From the NCBI GenBank assembly GCA_015178975.1, contig WHVD01000135.1:159415-223414 (forward strand): DNA of 64,000 bases. Reading direction: 5' to 3'. Numbering within the stretch: position 1 is the first letter of the stretch; each line of letters starts with the position of its first letter. The notes beneath the pieces are model-generated. The model saw nothing but the letters and a program-made list of their open reading frames with translations, did no database searches and was not told the DNA's origin. This DNA comes from Hysterangium stoloniferum (taxonomy: Eukaryota > Basidiomycota > Agaricomycetes > Hysterangiales > Hysterangiaceae). Position numbers and translations under genes: made by a program. This document shows, piece after piece, positions 11,971 through 24,463 of the stretch.

Positions 11971-13299
11971 GGCTGTTGGATAGTAAGTTCTGAAAACAGT
12001 TGTGTCATTTCTTATGGTATCCCTTATGGTAATCCCAAGAGTCCATTATTTGAGATCGCACTGGACACTCATTAAAATCTGTGGCAAGATGAATATTGTA
12101 TTCAACTGTGTATACTGTAATAAGCACTGCAAGCGTCACCATGTGTAATGTAACGAAGCACGCCGATTATACAAAGGCCTGGAGTCTCCTAATGTCCGTG
12201 AGGTAAAATGCAGTTGTAACTGGGGAAAAGCCACAGTTATAAGTATGAGAGAAAAATCACCTAGTACTTTGAATTGGGGTAAAAGTAACCGTCGTCTATA
12301 GTAACTATCGCTTTAGTGAATTATTCAGAGGCGGAGTTCAGCTCGCAGCAGGTTCTCACTGGTGGGGTGACCGCCCCGTTGGCGGGAGTGCATGAGAAAG
12401 AAGTATCCTCCAAGTTCTAAAATAGTATCTGTAGCATTTCTATAATTTCCGACTTGAACAGAAGAGGGACGAGGTCGCTGGGGGATAAATTCTATGTCAA
12501 TGCAGGTGGGTGCTAAATATGCGTGACTCCAGCGTGAGGCTAAGACATCATCTGAAATAATGACCGATTCAGCTGTCGGTAGCACCATTATCACAAAAGG
12601 AAATGATTGCAATGTAAAAAGGGTCAAGACCACGTCGCGGTTGAACTCCGAGACTGATGCATTCACAGCTCAGAACAACTCCGAGTCACCCAGTTCAGTT
12701 GCATCGCCGTAATGGACCACGGGTTATTTGTTAGAAACTGCTTAATGATGCGCTACATACCTACTTCCTTAGAATGTACAGCCTTGAAAAAGAATGTCTT
12801 AATTGAAAATAAATTTGAAGTGTGATAGCGTCCTTTGAGTCCATGATCGGCAATGCCAAGTTCCAGACAAGTTGGCACGTAAATCAATGGCATTACCGTA
12901 TTGTTGGCTCGGAAGGAGAATTGGGCACCGAATCCCGATGATGCAGAGCACATGGTCATCCATACGTGCCAAAATACATTTAATAAGGAAAATTACACAT
13001 CCGAGTCAAATCGAGTCTTGTTGTTTAATTGTGACAATCTACTGGCAATCACTGTCTAATAACTGCTGATGGTGAATATCAAAAGCCCCAGGCTCATTAC
13101 GCGGCTGGTTTGGGATCAAGGACACTTTCATTAATGAAGAGCAGATGTTTGTGAATCAGGCAATTCCGGACCGCGCTCAGCTCACACCAGCGTAATTGTT
13201 TGATAAAGAAGAAGACGGTAATTCACATATAATACGTAACCATTACAGTACTTAGCCTAGGTGAGAAACCGACTCGAAGAATACAGACAGATCGCATGA
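11971..13299. other. Intergenic, nothing recognised
   Basis: Two minus-strand open frames (12325-12666 and 12753-12959) show no recognisable domain and no good splice connection; I do not call them. No RNA gene seen. Confidence 0.4.
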
Positions 13300-15498
13300 C
13301 TATGCTGCCGTCTCTTTCTTGAGAAGTCCAATCAAATAAGGGGAACGTTCCTTAATCTGGCATTTAAACCTCGGAGGGTGGCTTCACGACAGTGGGTAAG
13401 AATTACGGTAGACGCGAGTAAGAACCTCATACCTAATTGTTCCCGTTTTGTATAAGACATCCTTTGTAATAAGATGCCCATCTTCATCAACAGCGTCACT
13501 AATGATGGATGTTGCGAGTGCAGTCGCCATAGCAATGAACATAGAGGATTTAGCGAATTGCATTCCTGGGCAAGCTCTGAGAAAGTGTGTGAACAAATTC
13601 CTAATGAAGGCAATACTAGATACGCACCTTCTACCAAAGCCAAAGGCAACATCAATCATCTTGGTAGCATTCTCGTCATCTAAAAAGCGATCTGGAAAGA
13701 ACTCCAAAGGATTGGAGAATATGTCAGGGTTGTGAAGCATAGACCTTAAGACTTCGTGTAAACAAATTATGCCCAAAAATGACCCGAATAATCGTTATAC
13801 CAGATATTTGCCATCACAATGGTTCCTTTTGGAATGTGGTATCCCCTATATTCACTATCCATCGTTGACAGGTGGGGTACGCCTAAGTAGCTGGTAAGTA
13901 AACTCTTCAAGAACGGGGAATGGCTTAGAGCAGACCAAGCGGCGTAACGGGATTCCACCTGAGAACCTCATGCATGATATTTTTTATATACGGCAGGGAA
14001 TCTAAATCGTTGATCTCAGGCAGTCGTTTTCCACCGAGAACAGCATCAATCTCGTCTTGGCCCGTTTTTTGCACACCTGGATGCAATGCCATGGCGAGAA
14101 AAAATGAAGATATTGCCGCAACCGTCTAGAGAGCCCTATGAGCGTGATTAGCGGATATGAAAATGGCCTTACAGTGTCCGCACCGCCTACATAACATGGA
14201 AATCAATTATTATCAATAAATATATGCTTTTGCAAACCTCCGAATAAGGATGCAGAAGCCCATAGAAGAAGATTATCTTGGTCGTCAGTCAATGTCTCTC
14301 CATGTTGTGACAGGATAGTTGAGGTGAAATTAGGTTTAATCAATATGGGAGACTCCTGGCCACAGAGTCAATACTAAGGAGTTAAACACCCTGGAGACAA
14401 ACCTGATGTGCTTTAGCCCAAATATACGGACCTTCTATAACGTCCATATGCAATCTGCTCCATTCGACGGCTTTTCGTTGGAAGGTGGCCCCTGGCATCC
14501 AGTGTGGAACGTATCGCACTGTAAGACAGCTTCCAAAAGGAGAAGCGACTTTTCAATTTGAACATCACTTACGCCATGGGATAATGTCAACCATCCATGA
14601 CCCAGGCTGAGATGCCTCTGAAAATGCAGCCATTACCTTCTCTGCAAGAAGGAGGAATGGATCCCGATTCTCTTTTGTTCGATACCCATAGGTAACCTTC
14701 AGAATTATCGAACCAGAATAGCTACGTAATATCATATCAAAAGTCACTATTACGATTCAACTCTATTTGATCCTCGACTTACTGACGGACCAAGTCGAAC
14801 AACTCGGATGGTTTAGAGATGAGGTTGTGTATCAAAATACGGCTTTCCTGCTCGTGCAATGGCCAGTATTTTTTTAAAGAACTACCCATAAGCTCCTTTT
14901 TCATTAGTTGTCGCATTTGGCGGAAACGCTCAGTGTATGGCATGAGCGCGAGGGCCTTGTCAAATCCAACTCTATAAATGGTTGTTCAGACCATGATATC
15001 AGCAAGAAAAACAGAGGAGGAATGATCGAATAGCGTACAAATCGCCCGCCATGACCTATTACATACAATAGAGGCAATTGAAGGCTTTGTCAATCAAAGA
15101 TGTATTGAATCCCAACAGGAAACGCACTAATCTAGGTCGACTCGAATAAACAGCCGAGCGCAGTTCTAACAACTCATTAGCTGTAGTATAATCATCCAAA
15201 ATCAGTATAGTCTGCCCCAAAATCGAGATTGACATGCAGTTCCCTGTGCTGAGCATAAATCTATCGAGGTCACAAGACTTTGTAAGAATAGACAGGAACC
15301 GTATGTTTTCGCCCAACTAGAAAAGGTTAACCATTCCCTCCCTTTTGGAAAATCTAGTAAATTGCCTATGATGGGGTATGGCTTTGGACCTGGTGGTCTG
15401 TCCTTCCGACTGCGGGAAGAGCGAACGACTTGAACCCCCAGAATAACGACGGCTGCGAGCGCGATATTTGCTAGATAGGAGAAGGTGAGCTGAAGCAT
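13300..15498 (-). CDS. Cytochrome P450 monooxygenase A
   Basis: Heme-thiolate oxygenase anchored in the ER. It starts MLQLTFSYLANIALAAVVIL (membrane anchor), then the proline-rich hinge PPGPKPYPIIGNLLDFPKG. An intron joins TYG to NCMSISILGQ. Later come PRLVRFLLGF, the I-helix GGADT just before an intron, the K-helix EVLRWNPVTPLG (ExxR), VPHLSTMDSEYRGYHIPKGT, NIWSMLHNPDIFSNP, FFPDRFL, and the heme loop FGFGRR/ACPGMQFA with the axial cysteine, split by an intron. The last intron (51 nt) joins TGTIS to HPPRFKCQIKERSP, ending KKETAA and TAG at 13300. All borders I checked keep frame, so the gene looks functional. Style matches the OrdA-like P450s common in agaricomycetes; substrate unknown. Divergent from the SDR with only 238 bp between starts. 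Confidence 0.9.
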
Positions 15499-15736
15499 AT
15501 TTGGAGGGTTACGTTGAAGGCGGCTTTCTAAATGCCTCTTCTCAATCTATTATGTATATTCAAGGCGCTAGGCCATCACCGCGGCAGTGCCACACGCCTG
15601 CACCGCGCCGAGTCAGCCACTTCAAATACCGCATCCGATTATAGAGTTCACGCTCATAAAAAGTGATGATGTGCCGTATAAAAGTCTCGACCTAATCTTG
15701 CTAGAATTTCTACTAATTCCAGAGAGAAAGCAAAAG
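15499..15736. promoter_or_regulatory. Bidirectional promoter between P450 A and the SDR
   Basis: 238 bp separates the start codons of two divergent oxidoreductase genes, so both promoters lie here. The region includes CGCGGCAGTGCCACACG and a TATAAA-like stretch (GTATAAAAG at about 15677), 60 bp upstream of the SDR ATG. Shared control is likely but unproven. Confidence 0.5.
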
Positions 15737-17137
15737 ATGGGTCTTGTATACTCCGTCATTGACCAGAACTTCCCGCCCAAAACAAAATGGGGCGTAGATC
15801 AAATCCCGGACTTGTCATCTAAGGTGGTCATTGTCACTGGTGAGCCGAGGCTTTGGCTAGCGAACAACGAGCGATTGATTCCACCATTTCCAGGTGGAAA
15901 CAGTGGTTTAGGAAAAGAGACCGTCAAGGTGGGATCGTCTTCAAATTTTGTGTGGAATCTGGACTCAACTTCAGCCGGGTAGGCTCTTCTCGCCCACAAT
16001 GCGAAAGTTTACATGGCGAGCCGGGATCCGCACAAGGCCGAGGCTGCGATACAAGAGATTAAAAGTGAAACAGGCAAAGAGGCTATATTTCTTCAGCTTG
16101 ATCTAGCCAGTCTTGAGTCCGTAAAGTCGGCAGCTCAGGAATTTCAAAGGTTCGTACTCGATATTTCAGAAATGATAATCATGAAACAACACTCCTAGAC
16201 AAGAATCACAGCTTCACATTCTGTTCAATAATGGGTACGTCATTACTACCTTTTTTCAGTCTATTTATTCATAACGAGATAGCGGCGTCATGGCCCCCCC
16301 TATCGACAGACTGACCAAGGACGGATACGACTTGCAGTTTGGAACAAACGTGCTTGGTGCGCTACCTTGTTGGATTTTACTACTCTGCCTCAATGGTTAT
16401 GCAGGACATTTCTTCCTCACCACTCTTCTTCTACCGACGCTCAAGGCGGGTGCAAGATCATCTTCTGATCACAATGCCCGAGTCATCAACACGTCGTCTC
16501 AAGTCCATGTGATCGCTCAGCTCAATTTTGACGCGATGACTGATACTGCTACTCGTCGTAAGCTGACACCTAGCGATCTCTATGGACAGAGCAAGTTGGT
16601 CAGTCGTGTTTTCGCCGTCTATGGCCCCACCCCTTGTGAAATATCTCCTTTTTTTAGGGGAATGTAATTTTTTCTAACGAACTGGCCCGGCGACATGGTG
16701 ATGATGGCATTGTGTCCATAGCACTACATCCTGGTATTTTGGAATTATACCATTCTGTTTCTAGATTATAACACTTCTCAGGGAGTTTAAAAACGGACTT
16801 GGGGCGACACATTTCCCCATTTGTTCGGAGAATCATTGTACGCCCCTTAAGTCTTATAATACATCACTACATTGATAAGGTTTTCAGCACGCCCTCAGTT
16901 ATGCACCTCCTCAAGGGGCTTTGACCCAGTTGTGGGGAGGCACGGCACCCGAAGCTGCCTCCCTGAATGGCAAGGTAAAAATTAAGTATTTTACCATATC
17001 TGCCCGCTTTAAGCATCCTATACCTCCAGTATCTTATTCCGTGGGCACGCATAGGTCTACCCCATGAAGACACTCTTGACCCCGCTACCGGAGCGAAGCT
17101 CTGGGAATGGCTGGAGGAACAAGTCAAAGGATGTTGA
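15737..17137 (+). CDS. Short-chain dehydrogenase/reductase
   Basis: NAD(P)-dependent oxidoreductase of the classical, retinol-dehydrogenase-like SDR type. It starts [20 protein letters not shown] and reads [12 protein letters not shown], then after an intron [11 protein letters not shown], giving the TGxxxGxG cofactor motif. Then [51 protein letters not shown] (NNAG-type loop with glycine in place of alanine), [25 protein letters not shown] (catalytic serine region), YGQSK (catalytic Tyr and Lys), [18 protein letters not shown], and an end [11 protein letters not shown] with TGA at 17135-17137. Introns are about 50-60 nt. Around the YGQSK and LHPG exons some borders are unresolved by eye. Likely oxidises or reduces an alcohol/ketone on the product handled by the adjacent P450. 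Confidence 0.87.
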
Positions 17138-18148
17138 TTCGCGCTCCCTAAATATTGGTATTGGCAATTATTATTATTATGTGATCTTGAATTGTACATA
17201 TGGTTACACGATCTTTGAGTTAGGCTATATATGATTTAGCCGTACCCTTTTCAATGTTATGTCGTTGCATTGTGATATGCATTGCACTCGTGATGGAAGC
17301 CTGCAGGACTTGGAGTTGGCTAATTTGAATTATGAGTCATTCGTGTAGGTTAGCATAGAGATGTCGAGCTATGCAAATTTAGGAGACCATAGGTGAGGGT
17401 AGTAGCATCACGGAATTAATGCAAATGTATTTCTGCCTGTTTTTTGGTAATTTAAATGAGAACGTCATGTAGATGATGAGTGTTTGGCTCTTCCCTTTAA
17501 TTGGCATGCTAACATTCTGATTCTGATACCATGTTCCGAGGAGGGTACTCGAGCGTGCCAACGTCAGGATAACTGTTCTTCGTGGCTTACGCTACCGACT
17601 TAAGTCGGACACGATAACCTCCTAGCTACGGATATCGATGTGATCGGCCCTCCCTCTCACTGGCACATGAACTAGCCATACATCTCAGTCTGACCGAGAG
17701 AAGGTCAGGAACTTAAGGAGAAGAGAAGCGTTTTAACCGACATTAACTGTCAGCATCCGCTGTAAGTGCTTTGATCGCCGTCATTCACGCTATCTGTTTC
17801 ACAGCAACATTCAACATTATGTACTCTTGCTTAATCTTTACGTTCATGATACACGGCTAGATCTCAGTCTCTGTGTCGCTGGATCATCTCATATTAAGGC
17901 TTAATGAGAATAAGTTTGGATGTCTAAGCCTTCAGGCTAAGTTACCTCCCAACAAGGGGTCACATATTCAAGCCCGTTTCTCAGTTGAATGCCACCAACG
18001 ATGTCGTCTGTAATGTCAAACTCCATATCGTACTCAATCCTAGTCGGACTGGTGTGTCATCGTCATGATTGATTTTATGAAAAATACTAACTATTGTACA
18101 TAGATAACATATGCAATACTACGTAAAAAGGCTGTCAACGCTGCAGCC
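17138..18148. other. Intergenic, nothing recognised
   Basis: AT-rich. Contains the promoter of P450 B. No gene or element recognised. Confidence 0.45.
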
Positions 18149-20172
18149 ATGGTCGTAGTCGAATTATTAGGGTGTTTAACGCTGTGGTTCTTTAGCCAGA
18201 TTTATGTCACTTCCCGGAATATCTCATCCATACGGCTCACTTTACTTTGTACCGTAGCTCAGCTGCTCGCGATAGGCGTTTCTGTTACACTCTATCGATT
18301 ATCTCCGTCACACCCTCTTGCCAAATTTCCCGGACCTATTACTTACAAGGTTTCAAGCCTTCGCTTGGCTCAGGTGGTACTGTCTGGGCGAAGACATACT
18401 ACCATCCAAGATTTACATAACCGCTATGGTCCCTTTGTTCGCATAGGTAAGCACTCCCTTCGCCACCCACCAACGACTTTCTAATTATGGAAGGATGTAA
18501 TTCTCTCTGATAGGACCTAATGCCTTGTCCATTAACAGTCGTACAGCTATTGGCCCGATATATGCTAGTGCTCAATGCCTGGATAAAACCCGTGGATATA
18601 ACCTATCTATGTTACCTGGAAGTGGGTTATTTTTTATGCATTGTCGAGGCGGTCATAACATCAGGCGAAATATATGGGCACGCGCTTTCACGAATTCGAA
18701 GTAGGTGCCATTGGGAGTGGCGCTGATTATCGTACTATTAGAGGTTGCTGCTAACTCCTTTTTCCTGAATAGCCTCGAAATTTTTAAAACTGTATTGGAC
18801 AAGCGAACTCTGCAGCTAACAGAATGTATTCTTTCGCGCTCTCAATCCGGTCTCATCAATCTCGCAGAATGTATAGAGCACTGGTCTTATGATTTCATGG
18901 TAGGTGTAATCATGCACAAGAGTGAATATCTACATGCTGATAGGAATGTAGGGTGATTTTGTTTTTGGACCAAGTAGTGATCTGGTAATCGGTCCCATAG
19001 CAATAATATTTTTGCATCAGCCGACGAGATTTTCATATTCAAGGAACTTATGCGTGACGGTGACCCTTCAAAACTGGTTGAAGGTGGAAAGCTCGCCACC
19101 ATCGTTTTCGACGTGTAAATATGAATAGACACTAAATTCAGTTCCTTTTTTTGACTCTCTTGTTGTGTTCCAGGCTCGGAGAAGTGCCATGGCTCATGGA
19201 TATCCTTTGGTACTTGCCTCTTACGAAGTCTGTCCGCAATCTACATAACTTAGCAAGAAGACTGGTTATTGCACGCCTCACACTTGGAACAAATGAGGGG
19301 AAGGATGTCACTTCATATTTGGTTGTTATTTTTGCTATATTTCGGATATACAATCTATTAGTTTCTCATAATTACAATTCAGATTCACAGCGAGGACCGT
19401 GCCGAGAACGATTTAACTATAGATGAACAAACCATGGACGCTTTATTTGCTATTCAAGCTGGTATGTATCTCCAACTGTGTATCGCATTAACACTAAAAT
19501 CTTCTGTGACAGGCTCTGATACTACAGCCAACGTATTGCAGTATACGTTTTTCTTTCTCCTTACACACCGCAAGGTTTATGATTGCCTTACTGAAGAACT
19601 GGACAAGGCATTCCCTGATTCTCAGAAGCAATTAGATTTCGATACACTAGAGGCTCTTCCGTATCTCAACGCAGTGACTAATGAGGCTTTGAGGCTAGGT
19701 ACACCATTATCTGGCCTACCTCGAATTACATCGCCCTCCGGAAATGTTATTGATGGCGTGTTCATCCCTGGAAATACCAACGTTTCTGTTCCTGCATATA
19801 CACAACAACTCGACAAGCGCAATTTCTGGCCCTCTCCTGAGGCGTTTATTCCAGAGAGGTGGCTTACGGGAGGACTGGGGGAAGGTTCACGACTGGAGGC
19901 AACTGCTTTGATGTCATTTTCATTCGGTGAACCCCATATTTTACAAATTGTATTCACAACTGAGCTATCATATAATAGGCCCCTTTGGCTGTCTAGGCCG
20001 GACGTTGGCTATGCAGGAACTGCGAATTGTGGTTTCTCGCTTACTCTTGGCATTTCATATGAACGCCCCAGAAAACTTTGACCACGAGGACTACCATCAA
20101 AGCATCCGCAACATTCGCACCACACTCTTCCCATTTCCTTTGCCCGCTATAATTACCCACCGTCGCAACTAA
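18149..20172 (+). CDS. Cytochrome P450 monooxygenase B
   Basis: It starts MVVVELLGCLTLWFFSQIYV with two hydrophobic stretches, then LYRLSPSHPLAKFPGP, the hinge of the HPLAkfPGP group of fungal P450s. Then LHNRYGPFVRIG, NALSINSRTAIGPIYAS, RRNIWARAFTNS, IEHWSYDFM/GDFVFG, ELMRDGDPSKLVEGGKLA, PWLMDILWYLPLTKSV, the I-helix AGSDTTANVLQY (intron between A and G), the K-helix EALRLGTPLSGLPR (ExxR), PEAFIPERWL, and the heme loop FSFG/PFGCLGRTLA split by an intron. It ends PAIITHRRN. Every intron I followed keeps frame, so the gene appears intact. It is a clear paralogue of P450 C, with the same domain order and shared intron positions. Substrate unknown. Confidence 0.9.
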
Positions 20173-21484
20173 TACAAGGCCAAAGTGCACTGGAGAAGTT
20201 GCCAAGGCGTTTCGAAACTTGAATCACGGGCGGCACAGAAAAATATGTTTCCCAAACTTGCTCGACAACAATTTCTGAGTCTTGATGTACAGCTGCAGTA
20301 GCCCTCCCAATCATATTTTATGATGTCATAATAGTTCTTAAACGTTCCTTGTGATTGGAGGATTGGGGCAGTAATTGTTGCCAGGGGGTGTGCGGAACTT
20401 TGAGAAAATACACAATGACTAAACGACGGTATCGAAAAGTGAACAATGTACTACACAGATTGCCCGATGCAGAAATATGAGGCATTTTCTCCCACAAACC
20501 TCTGGCTTTAACCTGGAAGTAATTTTAAGACATTTGCATGCGCTTGAGTCTGGAGGTTGAAACAGCTTCAAGCGTCTTCCAGTTAAGTACCCCCAAAGTA
20601 TCCTCTTCGGTCCACCCATCCGCGGATGGACACTTCAGCACATAGTCCACGTTCTTTCCATTTTAATATGTAAGTAGATAATGGTAGAAAACTCAATTAA
20701 AATTTATAGAATCAATAAAGCCAGTCTGGTCTCATCAACGTATAATGTCTTGATGTTAGTCTTGAGGGTGGTCAATGATTAAGTATTCTATGGTAACGTT
20801 TTCGGTGTACTTTCGTTCGGCATCTTATGAGTTTCTTAGAGTAAAAAAAAAACAACAAAATTTTCACACAAACGCTCTACTGTGAAACATATGCTCATAT
20901 ATTTCCACAGGATTACCACAGTCAACACCGAGCTCCGGCAATCACCTTCAAACATATTATTTATCTGTGCTCTCGAGGTCCGAAATACTGATGTAAAATA
21001 CCCGAAAGCCTCTACAAGAATGAGGTTTATGGCACTTTTGCAAAACGAGTATTTCCGGAGTACTTTTCGGAAATACTCCAAAAATATAAGCTACTCAACG
21101 AAAATACGCGGAGAAAAGCTACCATGAAACTACCTATTCACTATATTGGGAAAACGAGTGCAACCTGCCCAGATAATAGATGACAGAGATATAATAGATC
21201 ATCCATAGATATTGATATGCAAATAACGCGATCAAGCACGCGAGATACCGAACATGTATAAAAACTTGATACAAACACGTCTGACAAAATCAACATTTCT
21301 GTTTCCTATGCGCCGTTTCACTCGGAGCAAGGGAACAAATCCTTATACGATTAAATCCTTGGTGATGGTGACCCTCTGACCGTCTCTCCGCCGATCTAAT
21401 TGAGATATAAGAATCTTGGCATTCTGAACAATTATTAGCTCAAGCCACTAACCTTTGAGGATCCAAAGCTATTGTCAGCCTGAG
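20173..21484. other. Intergenic with a strong hairpin
   Basis: No gene seen. Contains a perfect 11-bp inverted repeat at 21047-21078 (listed separately) and poly-A near 20841. Confidence 0.45.
21047..21078. repeat. Hairpin, 11-bp arms
   Basis: GAGTATTTCCG (21047-21057) and CGGAAATACTC (21068-21078) are perfect inverted repeats around a 10-nt centre that itself repeats GAGTA. No element or gene explains it. Confidence 0.6.
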
Positions 21485-23463
21485 TTATCTTTGTTGTGGC
21501 TGTGCTGACGTTGACGGATGTGGCATTCTATGGATGTTTAGATCAGAAAGGAAATGAAAGTGTGTTATCTTATCTGGTGGATAAAAGCTTACATTCTTAT
21601 TATATTGTACTGAAGATATGGGTAGTGCAGTATTTGCACTCAAATCTACCGCGATATGACCACGTTCTTTCCTCAGCGATTCCCGGGCATTGAGGCTGCA
21701 CATAAGAATTTCATAATAATGGCCATACATGTAGAGTCACTCTCACGTGGATAGCATCGAATTGGAATACACTTGGAAGCATATCTTTTCAGAATGAGCC
21801 TGAAAACCCTAGACGAATGGAGCATACCTTTTCCCAGAACAAAATTCAATGCAAAATTCACTAAATTTGTCGGCATTGCTATAAACTGTATGCAGTGATT
21901 ATCACAGTCCCCCTTAAAGCAAGACATTCTTACGGTGACGAAACCTGCAATTGCGACCAAACTAAGGCAATGAATGAGCACAAGATGCAATTCCTATCTC
22001 ACGACGTCAGACGCACCTAGTTACAAGACCGTTATTAATCGAATAAATCATCAGAGAGTTGACAACTCCATCGGTACTTGACACAGTTTCAATGGCTAGG
22101 TGAGTGACAGGAAATGTGATAAGTGGGTAAATACCTCTTAAATCCAGTTTTCCTGTGATACAGGTGGTAGCAAAGGCATCCAGCGATGAGAATGTCGGCC
22201 AAAGCTGTACTACCGAGAGAACCAGTGACAACACCCTACAGAACCAGTACAACATACAGCAATTATTCTGCGGCTTAACTTGCAGGCCACTCACCTTGAA
22301 ATGAACCAGACCAGAGAACAATCTCAGGTGGAAACTGAGGCAATTAGTCAGTAAACTGACAGAAATACGATCTGCCAGGGAACTAGCGTACCCAATGCCC
22401 ATCATAACTCAAGAAAGAAATCCATTTATTAGTCGTACGTGATTCATATTTCAAGAAATCGGCGTACCAAGACCAACAACTATCAGACATATGTCAGAGT
22501 TGTAGTCAGTGTGACAGTATTGGGTAAACATACCAAGCTGCACAACAGAGATGACGCTCTTTAGTGGTTGGATTGGATCTGGTTAGCTGGCTATAACTTA
22601 TGTATAATGGCTAAACTTACTATGAGACTTGGAAGAAACCAGTTCCTGCCGTTGACTGTATAACCGTACAAGTAGTGGAATTTCAAGCTATCAGCCCGGG
22701 GGAACCGATCAGGCCGAATAAACTTACCTATCCAGACACGCCTTATGAAGAAACTATCAGACAAGTAATTCCTGGTGTTAATGAAACCGCGAAGCTGCCT
22801 AATTAAGATGAACCCTACGATTGAACCAAAAATCCCGAGAAACACTGTTAAGGAACATTATTTCTGCAAGAAATTGAATAAAAACATTGACCTACATTGA
22901 GACCAACTGGAAGCTAGCAAGAGGTCATGCAAAATGACAATGGGTAGGAGGTTGCTCACAATGATGCTCCTAAGCACGCCGGTTGTTAAACATAAACATA
23001 ACAGATTCAATGTCTAATAATCCGTACCATACGGCAGTAAGAAGTGAAACATAATTGCCATAGTTTCTAACGAGGTAGAAATACATGGCATGGCTTATGC
23101 AACAACTATGCAATGTGTCGAGGGCCCTGTCAAAGCAAATAAGATTTCGGGACTCAGAACGAGCCTTATAAACGGATTTCTAACCAAAGAGCAAAGACCT
23201 ATGTAATAATAAGTATGTATGTAATTCCAATATCACTAGTTATCTGACCAAGATTTGTATCCCTGCCCCATCGGTCTGACTATAGGTTCGGTAATAAATA
23301 TAAGTTTGTAAGCACGACACTCCGTAAAGACTGTTTTTGTAGTATAAGCGCATATTAATACCTATAAATACAGTCACTAAAGGACATACGCCGTGGATAT
23401 GAGGAGGCCAACAAACCCGGCTCCCAACGTGTTGTCAAGTGATGGCGGAGTAAAGGTGGCCAT
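21485..23463 (-). CDS. DUF6534 seven-helix membrane protein
   Basis: Assembled from several exons. It starts MATFTPPSLDNTLGAGFVGL at 23463; an intron with GTATGT joins to LYGVSCLQTYIYYRTYSQTD. Then ALDTLHSCCISHAMYFYLVR and NYGNYVSLLTAVW, SIIVSNLLPIVILHDLLL, DSFFIRRVWI joined to VNGRNWFLPSLIV, then TVSSTDGVVNSLMIYSINNG, LVAIAGFVTVR, MPTNLVNFALNFVLGK and CSLNARESLRKERG with a polar tail to the stop at 21485. LDTLH, the F-RVW block and the NGxxT...LNAR end are hallmarks of this basidiomycete-expanded family of integral membrane proteins. Function unknown; a receptor-like role is only speculation. The region around 22840-22930 is poorly resolved, so one exon may be damaged. Divergent from the acyl-CoA-oxidase-like gene. 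Confidence 0.75.
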
Positions 23464-24463
23464 AGTGTGAGGTATTATTTTACTGAAGCATCATATTTAT
23501 GGCAAAGAGCAACCTTGCGTCCCACGCTGATTTAGGGGCGAACTGGTTGTGAATGGGGTTCTCATCGCTGGAACGTTTCGGTAGTCATCGCAATTTTTCG
23601 GCACTTGTGAGTGAATGGAAGCTATATTCATTCCCATCATCATAATGTGATTCTGTACAATAATGACAAGACGACAGATCGATGGCTTCATTTCGATAGA
23701 TAGGCTTTCATGTATTGCCTATATCACTTCATGCCATTGAAAATTAATCATTATTACTGCTGTTGGAAGTGATTGAATATTTAAAAAATAAAATTATAGT
23801 TGAATAAACTCCGATCGACCCTTTACCGAGCTCTCCGCAATTAGTGATCTTGATGAGGTGTGCACTGGTGCTCCTTTGGTGCGTACTAGTACGCATCGAG
23901 GCTCTTAACCTCCCAGACAATACATAAGCCGAACCTTGGAGCCCTGCTCGCAACTCTTACTCCGCGCAAGTAACTTTCAAAACAAAATTGAATTGTACTC
24001 TCCACTGTACTGGCAACAGAGCAGAGCCTTGGTTTCTCCAGTATTGCTGCTGGAGTTTTCTATCGAATTAATTATTTACGTAATAACTATAATCATAGTA
24101 TAAATGAACTTCGACCGACCTGTAAGCTCTCAGTAATAACGTGGTTCCGGTGTTGCCTTTATATATGAAGGCTTATTCTTTCCCATCACCATGATGTGAT
24201 TCAATGGCGTTTCCAGTCGAATTAATTGCTTATGTGGAAAACAAAATAATAATTAAACTCCGATCGGCCATTCACCGAGAATGCTTATCTTTCCCATGCC
24301 TATTGATGCATTTATGAAAAGTGCATCGGTTTTATTCGTTACAACCTATTAAAACCATGAAATTTGACTGTCGGCGAACCCCCTCTTGTGAAATTCATTT
24401 CAGCTGTGTTATAGCATTACCCATAGAAGAAATACGTATTTTAGTGTTCAGTCCCTAGGAAAA
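23464..24463. repeat. Divergent intergenic region with degenerate tandem units
   Basis: About 1 kb between DUF6534 and the acyl-CoA-oxidase-like gene. Phrases recur in the same order two or three times: TTCCCATCA.CATRATGTGATTC (about 23630 and 24180), TCGAATTAATT(A/G) (24063 and 24217), AATTAAACTCCGATCG/TTGAATAAACTCCGATCG (23800 and 24250), and a CACCGAG or TACCGAG motif after each. Old tandem copies of a roughly 200-bp unit would explain this. It also holds two promoters. Confidence 0.5.

Noticed and set aside
12325-12959. Two minus-strand open frames upstream of the MFS remnant
   Set aside because: No recognisable domain, no convincing splice join, composition like the surrounding intergenic DNA.
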